Source: Omphiscola glabra
Taxonomy: Eukaryota; Mollusca; Gastropoda; Lymnaeidae
Assembly (NCBI GenBank): GCA_964017045.1
Contig: OZ024799.1
Span: forward strand, 34,539,736 to 34,603,735
Direction of reading: 5' to 3'
DNA: 64,000 nucleotides
Shown: one piece after another, positions 1 through 10,734 of the stretch
How positions within the stretch are numbered: position 1 is the first letter of the stretch
How the letters are laid out: every line of letters starts with the position of its first letter
Program-made: the position numbers and the translations under genes
The notes under the pieces: generated by a model
What the model was told of the DNA's origin: nothing
Databases searched by the model: none
The model's input: only the letters and a program-made list of their open reading frames with translations

Positions 1-289
1 CTGTCACTTGCATGCCTAAATTAATTGTTATATTTAACAAAAACAGTTCTTACATTTCTTACACCCTAAACTTTTTAACATATTTAGCTGTATTGTTTCA
101 TAGTCACTGTTCTAATTTGTGATGATGTAAGAGAAATTTTAAATTAAGATAAATTAAGGGATGCACCAAAATTTCCAAATTAATGGAACTGTTAGCCACT
201 GGGTAGGATTACTGGAATTTATAGGAAAGTCATTTAGCCTCAAAGGTCTTTCAGAGATATTTTTAGTTTTCAGTTTTTTTAGTTCCTTT

Positions 290-1240
290 ATTTAGATAGG
301 TCTAATAGTCGCAAATGAGTGTGTGCATAGCTGAAGTAAGTCCTCAGGAAGCTTGAAACCATTAAAATAATTAGGTCTAATAGTCGCAAATGAGTGTGTG
401 CATAGCTGAAGTAAGTCCTCAGGAAGCTTGAAACCATTAAAATAATTGGTATTAAAAAAATGGTGATGCTTTTTAAGATAATGATCACCCATTATAAAGA
501 CGACACGATATCCCAGGACAATGGGCTTATTTACAGCAGATTTCCCAGTTTAAACATTGTAATTTAATAAATACCCACTTTGTGGATCAGCAGCACAACA
601 CAATTTGATGCCCCAGGGTGGAGGCTTATCTTTAATGTTAAAAAAAATCATCCTGTATAAACCACCATGGCTTTCAACAATATAAATCTCCTCTGGCTTC
701 ATCCTTGTATAGAAATTTTCCAGAACTGTAGCAAATAGCTATGAAAATGGGATATTTGTCAGGCTCCCCTCTCAAGAAAATTTGCATTAATATTGAGATG
801 AAAACATTGGGCAATAGCTTCATGCCTGTTTCTTTATATAACTTTTGACACTGCTGAAACATTTCAGTTCATTTGTTGACCAAAGCAGTCTATAATTTGG
901 CAGAAATTATTTATTAAAACATCTTGATGTCAGAAATGTTTGTAGGCTTCGATTAGTTTCTGTAACAATGTCCATAGAATGCTTCAGGAATGAACAGTGA
1001 AAAATATCATATGCTGTGCGAGTTTCATCAGTATTATTATTATTGCTTGGAACTACATGTTCGGTAAATTCCAGAAGGTCTACTGATTTGATCACTATGC
1101 CAGACCTGTATTTATTTATGTTACATCTCAGAATCGTGCAATACTATATTGTAATAAGTACTTTTCTGACACTATATTGTACTATTTCGGGAGTGCCAGT
1201 GTAACCAGTTTAGCGTTGGTAGCCACATCCTGGACTAAAC
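290..1240 (-). pseudogene. piggyBac-type transposase relic
   Basis: Reading the minus strand from high to low coordinates gives pieces of a piggyBac (DDE_Tnp_1_7) transposase in the right order. Near 907-1095 there is the N-terminal IVTETNR signature, preceded by a degenerate TGTPEI-like stretch near 1,190. Near 540-680 lies IKDKPPPWGIKL followed by a PQSGYLLNYNV-like segment, the region after the catalytic aspartate. Near 290-490 lies a NYFNGFKLPEDLLQ segment that matches the family's D-N-F/Y-F-T-S block. The pieces are separated by stops and frameshifts, so it cannot encode an active enzyme. No terminal repeats or TTAA target sites were identified. It sits in the WNK intron upstream of the first visible exon, antisense to the host gene. 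Family assignment is from motif order. Confidence 0.72.
298..447. repeat. 75-bp tandem duplication inside the piggyBac relic
   Basis: Two essentially identical 75-bp copies begin near 298 and 373. Because 75 is a multiple of three, the duplication repeats 25 codons of the transposase remnant in frame. The near-identity of the copies suggests it is younger than the decay of the gene. Confidence 0.9.
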
Positions 1241-2549
1241 TTAATAGTAGAGCTAAGATCTTTATTTATTTGGCAGTAAGGTCCCATGGCCATATCTAGT
1301 TTCATTAATTTTGAGATTTAAAGGTGGCAGTAAATATCTGTTAAGAGATTTGATACCCACACCTATTATTATTTTATGGACCTCATAGAGAGATATTAGG
1401 TGCTTTTAATACTGATAAGTGAATAAAAAAGTTCATTAACCTGTTGTGAACATTTTGATTCATGCAAACATTTACTACTGATTGCACCAAGAGTTAAAAA
1501 GCTTATATTCTTAGTGTTATTTGTTTTAAAAAGAACATTGTTTGGTGCATCCTTTGAAATTTTTTTACTGTAAATAGTAGATTGCAACGGGAAAAAATTA
1601 AAATAACTTATCCTTTGATTTGGGAATAATCTCTTTACTTTCAAAAGTTAGTATAGCTCTCAACTTTTCACACCCGATCCTTTGCAATCCACAGCTGAAA
1701 GTTAAATGCAGATTACGAGAAAAGGTGTGTTAGGTTGTTTTTGTGTGTTTTTTTCTCAGTGTGGCATGGTGTGTTTTAAAAAGCATATTATGTTTAAAAC
1801 ATTGTCCTGCTAATTGCAAGTAGAAAGCTTCTCACTTTTTAGTAATACTGCAAGCATTAGTCCTGAATAGTGCATAGTTTTTTGTTTTTTTCTGGTCATT
1901 TAATGTGTTTATAAATTAGTGACTTCTCCCAATTTATTTTTAGATTGACATAGCAATTTTTCAAAAATAGTACATATTATGTTATAGATACAAACTTAAA
2001 TATATACTATTATCTTATATTAATTCACTTTGCAGAATCTACAGTGATATATTTTAATATCAATGTTTTTAATCTAATAATTAATTATCATAAAAATCGG
2101 TTAAGGATGAACAATTATTGTTATTTGATATTTTTAGTTAAAAATAATCAGTTTTGGAGAACACTGTAAGTTTTTACAGATATATTTTCATTTTTGTAAA
2201 GAATGAAGTATGTTTTTCCTACAGTATAATTGTGACACATTAAAGTGATAATAAAATATATCAGTAAAAATTTAGTTATGAAATAGTAATGTCTAGAAAT
2301 TAGTGTTTTATATTTTAGAATTATGAACCATGAGAAAACTCATTGTAAAATGTGAATTGTGTGGCATGTAAAGTTAATGTGCGATCATTTCATTTATCAT
2401 TAATTTTTTCTTAGAACCATATAATAATTTAAAATAATGTTATTTAAATTCTTTGGTTTAATAATGTTATTGATAAATTTCTGATACAGTTAACAAATTT
2501 GTTTTGGTGGGTTTTCTAAAGAATATTTTTATTATAATTTTATATACAG
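1241..2549. other. AT-rich intron sequence
   Basis: No exon, RNA gene or repeat is recognisable between the piggyBac relic and the first visible WNK exon. Short open frames, such as the one on the minus strand at 1396-1644, resemble no family I know and may be further transposon debris. Confidence 0.5.
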
Positions 2550-2746
2550 GCTGCAAATCTCAGTCAACTTGATCTAAATGCAGCTCAGCACTATCAACAA
2601 CAGAGTTCTAACCAACAAACAGGCAATAATTTGATTTCAAGTACATCCAGCATTCAACCAACCGCCACACATAGTGCAAGTGGTTTAACTACAAGCTTGT
2701 CTGCCTGCTATCTTCATGATGAATCTTCTCATTCCAATAGGGATAG
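2550..2746 (+). CDS. WNK: WNK kinase, internal exon (first one visible)
   Basis: First visible coding exon of the plus-strand gene, flanked by an acceptor (tatatacag) and a donor (gtaggt). It has 197 nt, reads AANLSQLDLNAAQHYQQQ and onward in frame 0, and ends two bases into a codon. The next exon restores that frame. The peptide is Gln/Ser/Thr-rich linker, as is common between the kinase and C-terminal modules of WNK proteins. WNK kinases are chloride- and osmo-sensing Ser/Thr kinases that phosphorylate SPAK/OSR1 to control cation-chloride cotransporters. The catalytic domain itself is not in this window. The gene assignment rests on the exons that follow, so this exon is called by phase continuity. 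Confidence 0.7.
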
Positions 2747-3025
2747 GTAGGTTTGAATTTATGACGTTTACTTATTATGTATTGTTCATTACAATTATCA
2801 AATGGGGGAAATCATCAGTCACATTTGATTGTATTTACCAGTGTTTTGGGTGACTTTTAGCCACCACCATTGAAATGAGCTTTGTGCAACCTAGGTTTGA
2901 TACAAATATCTTCAGTACGAGAAAATATTTCAAAATTTGACATACTGGTAAATACAAAACATGAAGGCTTAAAAAATGTATATAAAAGCAGCAGTAGGTG
3001 CATCACACACTTTTTCCATGCACAG

Positions 3026-3233
3026 TGAAACAGAGCTGGGTCAAGAAAAGACTAAGAAGAAGACCCGTCGTCGTAAAAAGACTTCGGACAAACACCCCCC
3101 AAAAGTGACAATCATCTCTTTTGACGAGGCTTCAGACGAAGTGGAAATTCTGCTAGAAGTGGCAAACAACAATCTGACGTGCAAGTTTCCCCGCAGCTCT
3201 ATTCCTAGGCCAGAGGAAGTTGAGGAAGACTTG
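3026..3233 (+). CDS. WNK: WNK kinase, exon with CCT-like domain (first half)
   Basis: Acceptor tttttccatgcacag, donor gtatgg, 208 nt. Joined to the previous exon it reads SETELGQEKTKKKTRRRKK, a basic run, then a segment with the pattern VEILLEV-NNNLTCKF followed by a PRPEEVEEDL stretch. This resembles the CCT/PF2-like fold of WNK kinases, in which a beta strand with an N-x-x-T-x-K/R-F motif is followed by a P-E-E-[IV] helix. Such domains bind the same RFxV peptides that WNKs use for SPAK/OSR1. The exon ends on a codon boundary and splices in frame to the exon at 3606. An open frame continues past the donor to 3356, but that is intron read-through. Confidence 0.78.
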
Positions 3234-3385
3234 GTATGGAAGAGTTGCTTTCTGTGCAACTTCCTTTCACTGAAAGTGGGAAACAAAAAAAATGTTAACT
3301 TTTCTTTGTTAAACTTGTTACACGCATGTTCTGTTTTGTTTTTGTGCATTTCTTGAGTGAAATTTAATTAGCTTGCAACTTTCAG

Positions 3386-3446
3386 TTGAACTCCTGGTAT
3401 TTCTGATCCAAGAGCTGAGGAGGCTTTGAAAGAGAAATCTTGGTTG
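3386..3446 (+). other. possible relic of a duplicated CCT exon
   Basis: A 61-bp stretch between an acceptor-like ttcag and a donor-like gtaaca. One frame reads PGISDPRAEEALKEKSWL, which is reminiscent of the end of the preceding exon (SIPRPEEVEEDL) and ends in the same phase. A TGA lies just inside the 5' edge in that frame, so it cannot be spliced in as coding sequence from the visible exons. It may be a dead duplicate exon or a chance match. Confidence 0.25.
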
Positions 3447-3605
3447 GTAACACTGCAATGTCTTGCTACTTGTTTGTTTCTGTAAACAAAAAGATTTTTA
3501 TAAGGAGCAAAGGAAAATTATATATTATTTAAAGGGTTACAATTTTTTTGTTAATGATAATTCCTTTTTCTTATAATGATAATATATGTTAATTTTCCAT
3601 TTCAG

Positions 3606-3776
3606 CTACCAGATGTCAGTAAAGCTCAGATTGATGGTGTGACTGGTTTGCTTCACCAAGTTATATTAATTGTAACACAAGAAGGGACAAAGTCTGTCGG
3701 GCAAGTGCTCACCCTATCTCCTTCTTCTAGTCCAACAGCTATACGCAAATATAAGATCAATATTGAAAATAAAAAG
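3606..3776 (+). CDS. WNK: WNK kinase, exon with CCT-like domain (second half)
   Basis: Acceptor ccatttcag, donor gtaact, 171 nt, phase 0 on both sides. It continues LPDVSKAQIDGVTGLLHQVI and onward, an amphipathic helix that matches the last helix of WNK CCT-like domains (pattern F/I-x-x-Q/G-V-x-x-I/L). A Ser/Pro-rich stretch and a basic segment ending in ENKK follow. It splices without a frame change to the large exon at 7693, across a 3.9-kb intron that holds a GC-rich insertion and a candidate antisense small gene. Confidence 0.76.
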
Positions 3777-4402
3777 GTAACTTTTAATTAAACTGACTTA
3801 ATCCCTGTTTGTGTTTTATATTTTGTTTGCATTTCAGATTCTCTTTAAGTTCAGTATTTCTACTTACGCAAGTTAATAATTCCATTGCTTATTATTTTTA
3901 CCTTTTGTCACATCATACTTTTTTTTATAATAAAGTAGTTAAAAGTAAACAAAAATGTATATTAGGCATTTTTGCATCATATTGTGCTATGACTAGGTAC
4001 CACAAACTGATTTTTCAAAACAGGCCTATACTGTCATGTCAAGAACTCGTGATTCTAAGAACGTGGATACCAAACTTGTTCGTATAACTCAATTAGTAAA
4101 AAAGTTATGAATTTTTAAAATTTATTATTTTGAAAATTTGAAATCAAAAGTGCCATTTTTGTAAGGCTATATCTGTAAAACTAAATCACTTAAACTCACT
4201 TACTTACACTCAACACATACCCACATATATAGAGAACAGACTCAATTTTTTTTCAAAGGTAAAAAATTATTAATTCATTAAATTTTATTGTTATGAAAAG
4301 GGCATTTCATCAAATTTTGAAAAAAATTAAAAGGGAGCTAAAAAACGCGAAATTTGGTAATTTTTTAAAAATCACAAAAAATCAATTGATAAGAAAGCAT
4401 TT

Positions 4403-5030
4403 ATGATAATTATATCAAAATGTAGGGGAACTAAAGGTCTATGTACTTAAATAGCAAGTGTAAACATAACATTTACACTTAAAATACAAAAATAGTTAGA
4501 AAAAGGCAAGGTTTCATAAGACGCAAAAAATCAGTCATTTTTAAAAAATTGCAAAAAATCAATAGTTAAACCAAGAGATAAGCCAATTATACTAAAATAC
4601 AGAAAAATTATAGCTCTACATATTTCAAGTCAATGAGCCCATTATTTATTTACATACATTACAAACATGGCTGGAACAGTGAAAGCGTTCACATACAGAT
4701 TTAAAAAAAAATAATGTTTATAAGGTGTATTGAAAGCACATCATAATTATATCAAAATGTAGGGGAACTAAAGGTCTATGTACTGTACTTAAAGAGCATG
4801 TTTACCCATAACATGTACAGTTCAAATACATAAACTGTTAGAAACGTGCACGGGTTCACGTGAAGCGAGAAATCAGCCATTTAAAAAAAAATGCATAAAA
4901 TCAATAGTTACACCAATGGATAAGCATATTATCCCAACTACAGAAAAATTATAGCTCTGCATATATCAACAGTCAATGAGCCAATTACTTTTTTATACAC
5001 AATACAAACACTACTGGAACAGTGCAGGTG
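4403..5030. repeat. diverged direct repeat, unit about 340 bp
   Basis: Two similar segments, about 4403-4735 and 4741-5030, share blocks such as ATCAAAATGTAGGGGAACTA (4413 and 4749) and a later block on AGAAAAATTATAGCTCT. They differ by substitutions and small gaps. They lie in the WNK intron and resemble no family known to me. Confidence 0.75.
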
Positions 5031-5311
5031 CAAGCAAAATTTTAACGTTTATAAAAATGTAACGTTTACATTCAGGTTTAGCGTTCAGGTTGTCTTCGTT
5101 TAACATTTGGATGCCTCATTTTTAATTTTTAGTAACTTTTCACCAAATTGGTTATCTTCTTTTTTAAATGACATTTGTCAACAGATCCACATAATAAAGA
5201 AAGCCATCTATGAAACTATGAATATAATAAAAAGTTATACTATATGTTGTTTACTTAATAAAGATAAAAGTCAATAATAAATTGTTACTTCCTGCACTGA
5301 ACTAGCATACT

Positions 5312-5988
5312 GAAATGTCTCATTAGGAAATGGCGTCAGCGGGCCATCGAGCTCGCGCTCCTTATGCCCTCCCTGGCGCCCCCTCCCACACCTGCCAGGT
5401 GCCGGGTTTCCCCGACATCGGGCCGTGCGGGGGAACACCAGAGACCTCCCCGGGTGTGAACCGTCCCCATTAGCAACTGCTCGATCGGGTTTGCCGACGG
5501 AGACCCTCCCTGTCCGGAGACATCTGGTCGACCCAAGTCCACTTTCCTAGGGGCCGGGAACGGTAAATTAACGTCCTAATATCTCCCCCACCCGTCCGGG
5601 GAAGCATCGGACGCCCTCTAAGAGGGATTCTACATTGGGTTTCCACCTCGCAACTAATTCGCGAAGTAGCTGGGACGAAGCGGTTGCCTAGGAGCAGCTT
5701 TCTCAGGGCTGCGTATTTAGAATCATCAGCCAGAGACTTCCACCACAGCCTCTCGCCTCATATCCCTTAACGGCAACTTGTAATCATGATCCCTACCCTA
5801 TGTCTGCCTTTCCTTCCACCTGTATCATAGGTGGCAGCCATGTAGGAGCCATTTATTCCAGCAGCTACCATGCATGTCCCTGTCTGCCATGCGGAACACG
5901 CAATGGTGGTTATGTGCCGAGTGGGTCGGTGGCCAACGCTTCCAAATCGGCAAGCCACTACAGACTTGTCGACCGGAATCCCGGGGAA
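5312..5988. mobile_element. GC-rich insertion with 14-bp target site duplication
   Basis: A 677-bp block that is clearly GC-richer than its AT-rich surroundings is bounded by two perfect copies of TGAACTAGCATACT (5298-5311 and 5989-6002). That is the footprint of a target-primed retrotransposition event. There is no poly-A or poly-T tail, no terminal inverted repeat and no recognisable protein. Open frames on both strands (5336-5542, 5767-6135) match no family I know. It could be a SINE, a retroposed noncoding RNA, or part of a LINE end. Confidence 0.7.
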
Positions 5989-6184
5989 TGAACTAGCATA
6001 CTCCTTTGTTGGACTGTACACATTTTCTTTATTTATTCCAAATGATGAAATTTGCGACTGGTACATACTTTGATCTGAGAGAACCAGGTATAGAGCTGAA
6101 AAGATATTTTCAGGCTTAGACTTAAGTAATTTCATATAATCATATACATTTAAACTTAATAGTACAAGTAGAATACAAAATATG

Positions 6185-6190
6185 TTTATT
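6185..6190 (-). terminator. poly(A) signal AATAAA, minus strand
   Basis: AATAAA on the minus strand about 143 nt downstream of the stop codon of the candidate antisense small gene, a plausible 3' UTR length. AT-rich sequence produces such hexamers by chance, so it supports but does not prove the gene. Confidence 0.35.
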
Positions 6191-6332
6191 ACATTGAATA
6201 ACTTATCTTAGGCATATAATTATAGTTACCTGCTCCTATTACTTGTTATTTTCCTCCTTTAAAACTTAGAGTTGAAGAAGTAATTTGTTGGTGATGATTA
6301 GAGTAGGCAATGATGGCCTTCTTCATTTATCT

Positions 6333-6388
6333 TTAACCAGAAAAGTCTTCTCTAGAGTCTAAGTCTAGAGCAGAAAATTGTTCACCAT
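6333..6388 (-). CDS. candidate nested microprotein, exon 2 (C-terminus)
   Basis: On the minus strand an acceptor (ttttgttttag) at 6390-6389 opens an exon that reads GEQFSALDLDSREDFSG then TAA at 6335-6333. It joins in frame to the exon at 6892-6967 if a GC donor is used: the last G of exon 1 plus AT makes an aspartate codon. The tail is acidic and rich in Ser/Asp/Glu. The combined product would be 43 residues. I do not recognise the protein. It lies antisense inside a WNK intron. Confidence 0.5.
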
Positions 6389-6891
6389 CTAAAACAAAAT
6401 TAAACAAATTATAAATTTTCAGTCTAACATAAATCCACCTATGATAGCAGAAATTACTTTAAGCTATTAATCATGCATTACTTTGAGTACTTTGACCATC
6501 TCTTAACTTTAGGAGTTGTTCTACTTTTAACATTCATTGATTGTTTACATTGATGACAAATATCATGATCATGTGACCTTTTTTATTTATTAAAATTGAA
6601 TATGATAATATCATTTGCTAGTTGTAAAAATTAGTAATTATTAATCTCCAACGTATCCTCTTTCAGAAAAAACAATAACATTTTAAACTGAGCAGTCAGA
6701 AAAAATTAGACTTCACTACAAACAGAGGGGGGTTTAAGTCATCTGACAAAACTCAAAAACGATAATAATCAGCGACAAACGAACATATTTATTTCTACAT
6801 AAATACAAATTTTCTAAAGAAATAAAGAATTAAAACATAGCTGACACAGTTTCAAACTATTTAACTACATATTTTTACTGATTTTACTTGC

Positions 6892-6967
6892 CTGCTAAGG
6901 ATTTAAGATCGGCTTCCGTCAATTTAGAAAAAACTTCTGGTGCGTTGTCAACGTAGTTTTCAGCCAT
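6892..6967 (-). CDS. candidate nested microprotein, exon 1 (start)
   Basis: The minus strand carries an ATG at 6967 in a strong context (AAAAATGG: A at -3, G at +4). The frame reads MAENYVDNAPEVFSKLTEA and on to LKSLA. The sequence then reads AG then GCAAGT, the consensus for the minor GC-AG intron class, and splicing there restores an open frame at 6388. Without splicing the frame stops after two further codons (27 residues). Upstream, TTGTTGCAG ends at 6978, so a 5' UTR exon may lie further along the minus strand toward 7,300. There is no signal peptide or membrane segment, and the composition is acidic. Function unknown. Transcript evidence is needed to confirm it. Confidence 0.5.
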
Positions 6968-7692
6968 TTTTGCGTATCTGCAACAAGCGGGGTGAATGAA
7001 AATTATAGGGATCGTTGTTTAACTCTGCCGTTTTTGTTGATGCTTAGAAATGAAGTGTTGTTTTCGTATTTTAAAAGAAAATAGGACGAGCTTTCCAATG
7101 ATGCTGGTTTAAATTTCATATTTTGCCAAAATTAAATAGTAAATGATCATTTTCTTCAATTTTTAAAATTTTTAAATATTTAAACTGTTACGTTAACATT
7201 AATATTTGGTACGAAACTAAAGGGCATTCATTTCTGCACATGATACACTTATTTGTGACAAAATACTACGAACCACCAAAAACGGCACGGAGATTGAATA
7301 GCGCGGGGGTAAAAATGATCGCTTGACTGTTGATAAAAAAATCACGTAGGTGATGGTTTTCATGCGATAAATGTAATACTCTTTGTTATTTCAACAACAA
7401 TGAAAATGACATATAATTAGAGGGCTTAAAATGTACTTTTAAATGGTACCATTTTATTAGTTTATGGCCAATTTTTAATATAGAAAACATTAAGTGAAAA
7501 GTTACTAAATACAGGCTTCCGTGACACAAAAACGCGTTTTTACGCCAGTTTGTGGTACCTACTATGACCATTATTAATAAATCTTCTGGATAACTTCTGT
7601 ATAAAAAGTAGTATTTTATTTTTATTACACAAAATAGCCTTTTTCCATTTTATATTCAGTAGTTATATTAAATGGTTTAATCCCCTTTTCAG

Positions 7693-10173
7693 TCACTGAC
7701 GGAGGGATCTCAGGGCCAGGAAGTAAGAGCTCATGCTAATAAAGGTGGTCTGATTATCACGCACCATGTATCAAACCAAATAGTTGAAGATGAACCTGAT
7801 GATGCCACAACTTCTCCAGAAAATAATCCTGATTATAACAACACCCAAACAGGTGGCGTGCCTCAAGATTTAGAACAAAAGTCTTGGAAGTCTACAACAA
7901 CAAAAGAAAGTGTACCCATAAATATTGATGAGTTATCTGAAAAGCTGAAGTCTATTTATCCACAAAAGCCAGCTTGTGGCACAGCTGCAGGTGTTGGTCT
8001 ACCAACTGAATCACAAACTGCTTCGGTTAAACCGGCTGATGGGAATTCCCAATTGCAAATGCCCTTGCAGCTGCCTCTACCACCCCAAGTTCAAACATCA
8101 GTTGGGGTTGTGAATCAACAGTATTCAGGTCAAAATCAGCCAGGATCAGTGTCATATCCTCCTTGTCAGGGCTCTATTTCAGCTAATGTTCAACCAGGTG
8201 GGACTCAGTCAAACCAAGTAGCATCAGATATAGGGAAGGCAAATGAAACTCAGGTTTCACCACATAATGCTTTGCAGGGTTCCTCTGCTCAAGCAGTTCC
8301 TCAAACTCAAGTAGTTCCCCCAACTCAAGCAGTTCCTCCAACTCAAGCAGTTCCGCCTACTCAAGCAGTTCCGCCAACTCAAGCAATGCCACCCATTACC
8401 ACTCAGCAAATGCAATTTTCTGGATTGCAACAGCAGATTCCTGTGGTTCCTCAAGATTTAGGGCAACATATAGCTGTAGCTCAATTAGCACAGAATGTCC
8501 CAATACAGCAGAATGTTTCAGTTACCCATACTGTTGCAGTTCCTGAAAATGCCCAAATCCCCCAAAATGCTCCCGTCCCTCAGAGTGTCCCTGTCCCTCA
8601 GAATGTCCCTGTTCCTCAGAGTGTCCCTGTCCCTCAGAATGTACCAGGGCCAGATTCTTCAAAAGCTGGAAATTTGCCTCCAACTTACAATGCACCTCCT
8701 ACTCATATGAACTATGGCATGCATCCAGCATCACAGATGCAGCAAATGCATCAACTGTTTGGTATGATGCAGCATATGATGCATATTCCACCTTACAGTT
8801 TTCACCAACCAAGCTACTACTCACACATGACACCCTACATGCAAGCCATGATGCAGATGTCACACATGATGCACCAGATTCAGCAGCAACAGCATAGTCA
8901 ACATTCTCTCCCCGTCCACATGCCTTTTCCTTATTCCAATTATTCTGGTTGGGGATATCCCTATTCCCTTCCTCCCCAGTCTTCCTCACATCCATTAGAT
9001 AATGCATCTGCTCCAACTACTGTATCACCACCCCGATCTCCCACATCATCAAGAAGAAATCTTGGACAAGATATTTCCAGTCAATCTCCCTATGCGTCGA
9101 TTGAGAACCTCAGTGTAATTGGAAGATCTAAAGCAGATATTAACATTTTGGAACAGGCTTTGGCCAAAACAATGGGTAGGCAGAATGCAGGCCATCCACA
9201 TCAACACAATCCTTCACCTGTAAATAGTGGCACAAACCTTAATGATGTACAAAATGAGTCCAAACCAGCAGATACAAATATAGAACCCACAGAAGTCAAA
9301 GTAAAAATTGATGAAAAATCTGTGCTAGAGAAAGCACCACTTTCTGAGCCTTCTCCCTCATTTCCAACAGAAACAAGATCAGAGCCAGATTTATCTGCTC
9401 CAAAAGTGAAGGCATTATCTCGTTTTAAAGTAGAGGCTGTCAAGGATGACCCACTGATGTCAGAGAAAGGGGATGAAGACAAACCAGAGTTATTACAGAG
9501 AGAGAATTCTAAAAATAATCTTGATACAAAGAAGATAGAGAAAAAAGGAAGATTTCAAGTTACCAAGATTTCAGCTGATCCAGAACCTTCTACGTCTTCA
9601 GAAGGAACATCAACAGATGCTACCCCATCAGCTTCAATTAATACTAATCCTATTACCACTGAGCAATCTTGCAATAAGCATGAGTTTACTGGTCCTATAT
9701 CTCATACTACTAATTCCAATACAGATGGTGAAGGGGCTTCAGATGATGTTAAACAGTCTAATGTAAGTAGTTTTTTTGCCCAGAGAAATAACAAGGCAAT
9801 TAATTTAAGTTTACCCAATCCTAGACTTTCAGAATCTGATAACTTAAATGCAGGACCAAGGTCACTGTGTACATCACCTATTTTGGGTAATCTTGAAAGA
9901 AGGGGAAGGTCAGTTTCACTTAGCCATTTGAGCAGTGGCAAGAAAACCTCAAACCATCTAGACACTTGTCATAATCTTTGTAATAAAAACCATTTTGTAG
10001 GTGAAGGGATAAATAATTATAAATTTATGCCAATACCGCTTAACCCTGTGCCAATATTATATCCAACTACTAAATGCATGCATGGGGATTGTCATTTCCT
10101 TTTAGAAAACTTAACTCACATAGGCTATAAACAACCTCTAGTCTCTCCAGTCATGGAATCTAAATTTAAACAG
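7693..10173 (+). CDS. WNK: WNK kinase, large linker exon with RFxV motifs
   Basis: A single 2,481-nt exon (827 codons, phase 0 at both ends) between acceptor ccccttttcag and donor cag/gtatta. It begins SLTEGSQGQEV. Coding tandem repeats occur at about 8305-8392 (PTQAVP units) and 8560-8650 (PVPQNVPVPQSV units), followed by a Met/His/Gln-rich stretch (8700-8910). Two RFxV motifs are present: RFKV at 9421-9432 and RFQV at 9550-9561, the latter in KKGRFQVTK, a context very like vertebrate WNK1. RFxV/I peptides are the docking sites through which WNK binds the CCT domains of SPAK/OSR1 (Fray in flies). Much of the rest is low-complexity Ser/Thr/Asn linker, typical of WNK tails. If the donor is skipped, translation stops at 10180-10182, giving a possible short isoform. 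This exon is the main basis for calling the gene WNK. Confidence 0.82.
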
Positions 10174-10627
10174 GTATTATGAGCTATTGCACAGATTCCT
10201 TTAAGTCACTGTTAAATTGGATGCTATACTTAAGATAAATAAATATAAATGAATAACTTTAAAATAAATAGTTTTGCACTTAAGATGTTAGTATTGTCAT
10301 AATATATGTATACATTCAAAGTATAAATAAGCACAATTAAAAAATATTAATTAATAAACTTTTGCAAATGCAATTATGGTATAAAAGATTTTTGATCCAA
10401 TTAAAATTTTTTAAAGGAATTTTAACCAGCCTCCAAATTTGTACATTCATTAGGTATGCATTACAAAAAGAAAAGTTTATGATTAGTTGGATGTTACTTT
10501 GCAAATGTTCTATATATATTAAAGAATAAATAATATCAAAAGGAATATTATCTAATAAATGGAAATAATAACATTTGAATGTTCACAATTATTTTGCACA
10601 TAAAACCCAAATGTTTTTCCTTTCCAG
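10174..10627. other. WNK intron
   Basis: AT-rich intron with standard GT and AG borders. Nothing else is seen in it. Confidence 0.6.
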
Positions 10628-10734
10628 AACTGTGACAGAGATACTATGCTGGATCCAAAAGTGAATCCAGAGAAAATAAAGAATGAATTTGCTTCTCTTG
10701 ATATGGATGCAGAATACCAATCACTTCTTAATAA
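10628..10734 (+). CDS. WNK: WNK kinase, small exon before the C-terminal exon
   Basis: A 107-nt exon, acceptor cctttccag, donor gtaagc. In frame from the large exon it reads NCDRDTMLDPKVNPEKIKNE, then FASLDMDAEYQSLLNK with the last codon split. The charged heptad-like pattern suggests a helix or coiled coil, as in the C-terminal part of WNK proteins. It is separated from the last exon by a 3.97-kb intron full of transposon sequence. Confidence 0.75.

Noticed and set aside
5690..5780. Hammerhead ribozyme in the GC-rich insertion (CTGATGA followed by GAAA on the minus strand)
   Set aside because: The bases between the two boxes do not form stem II, so the two short motifs are likely coincidental.
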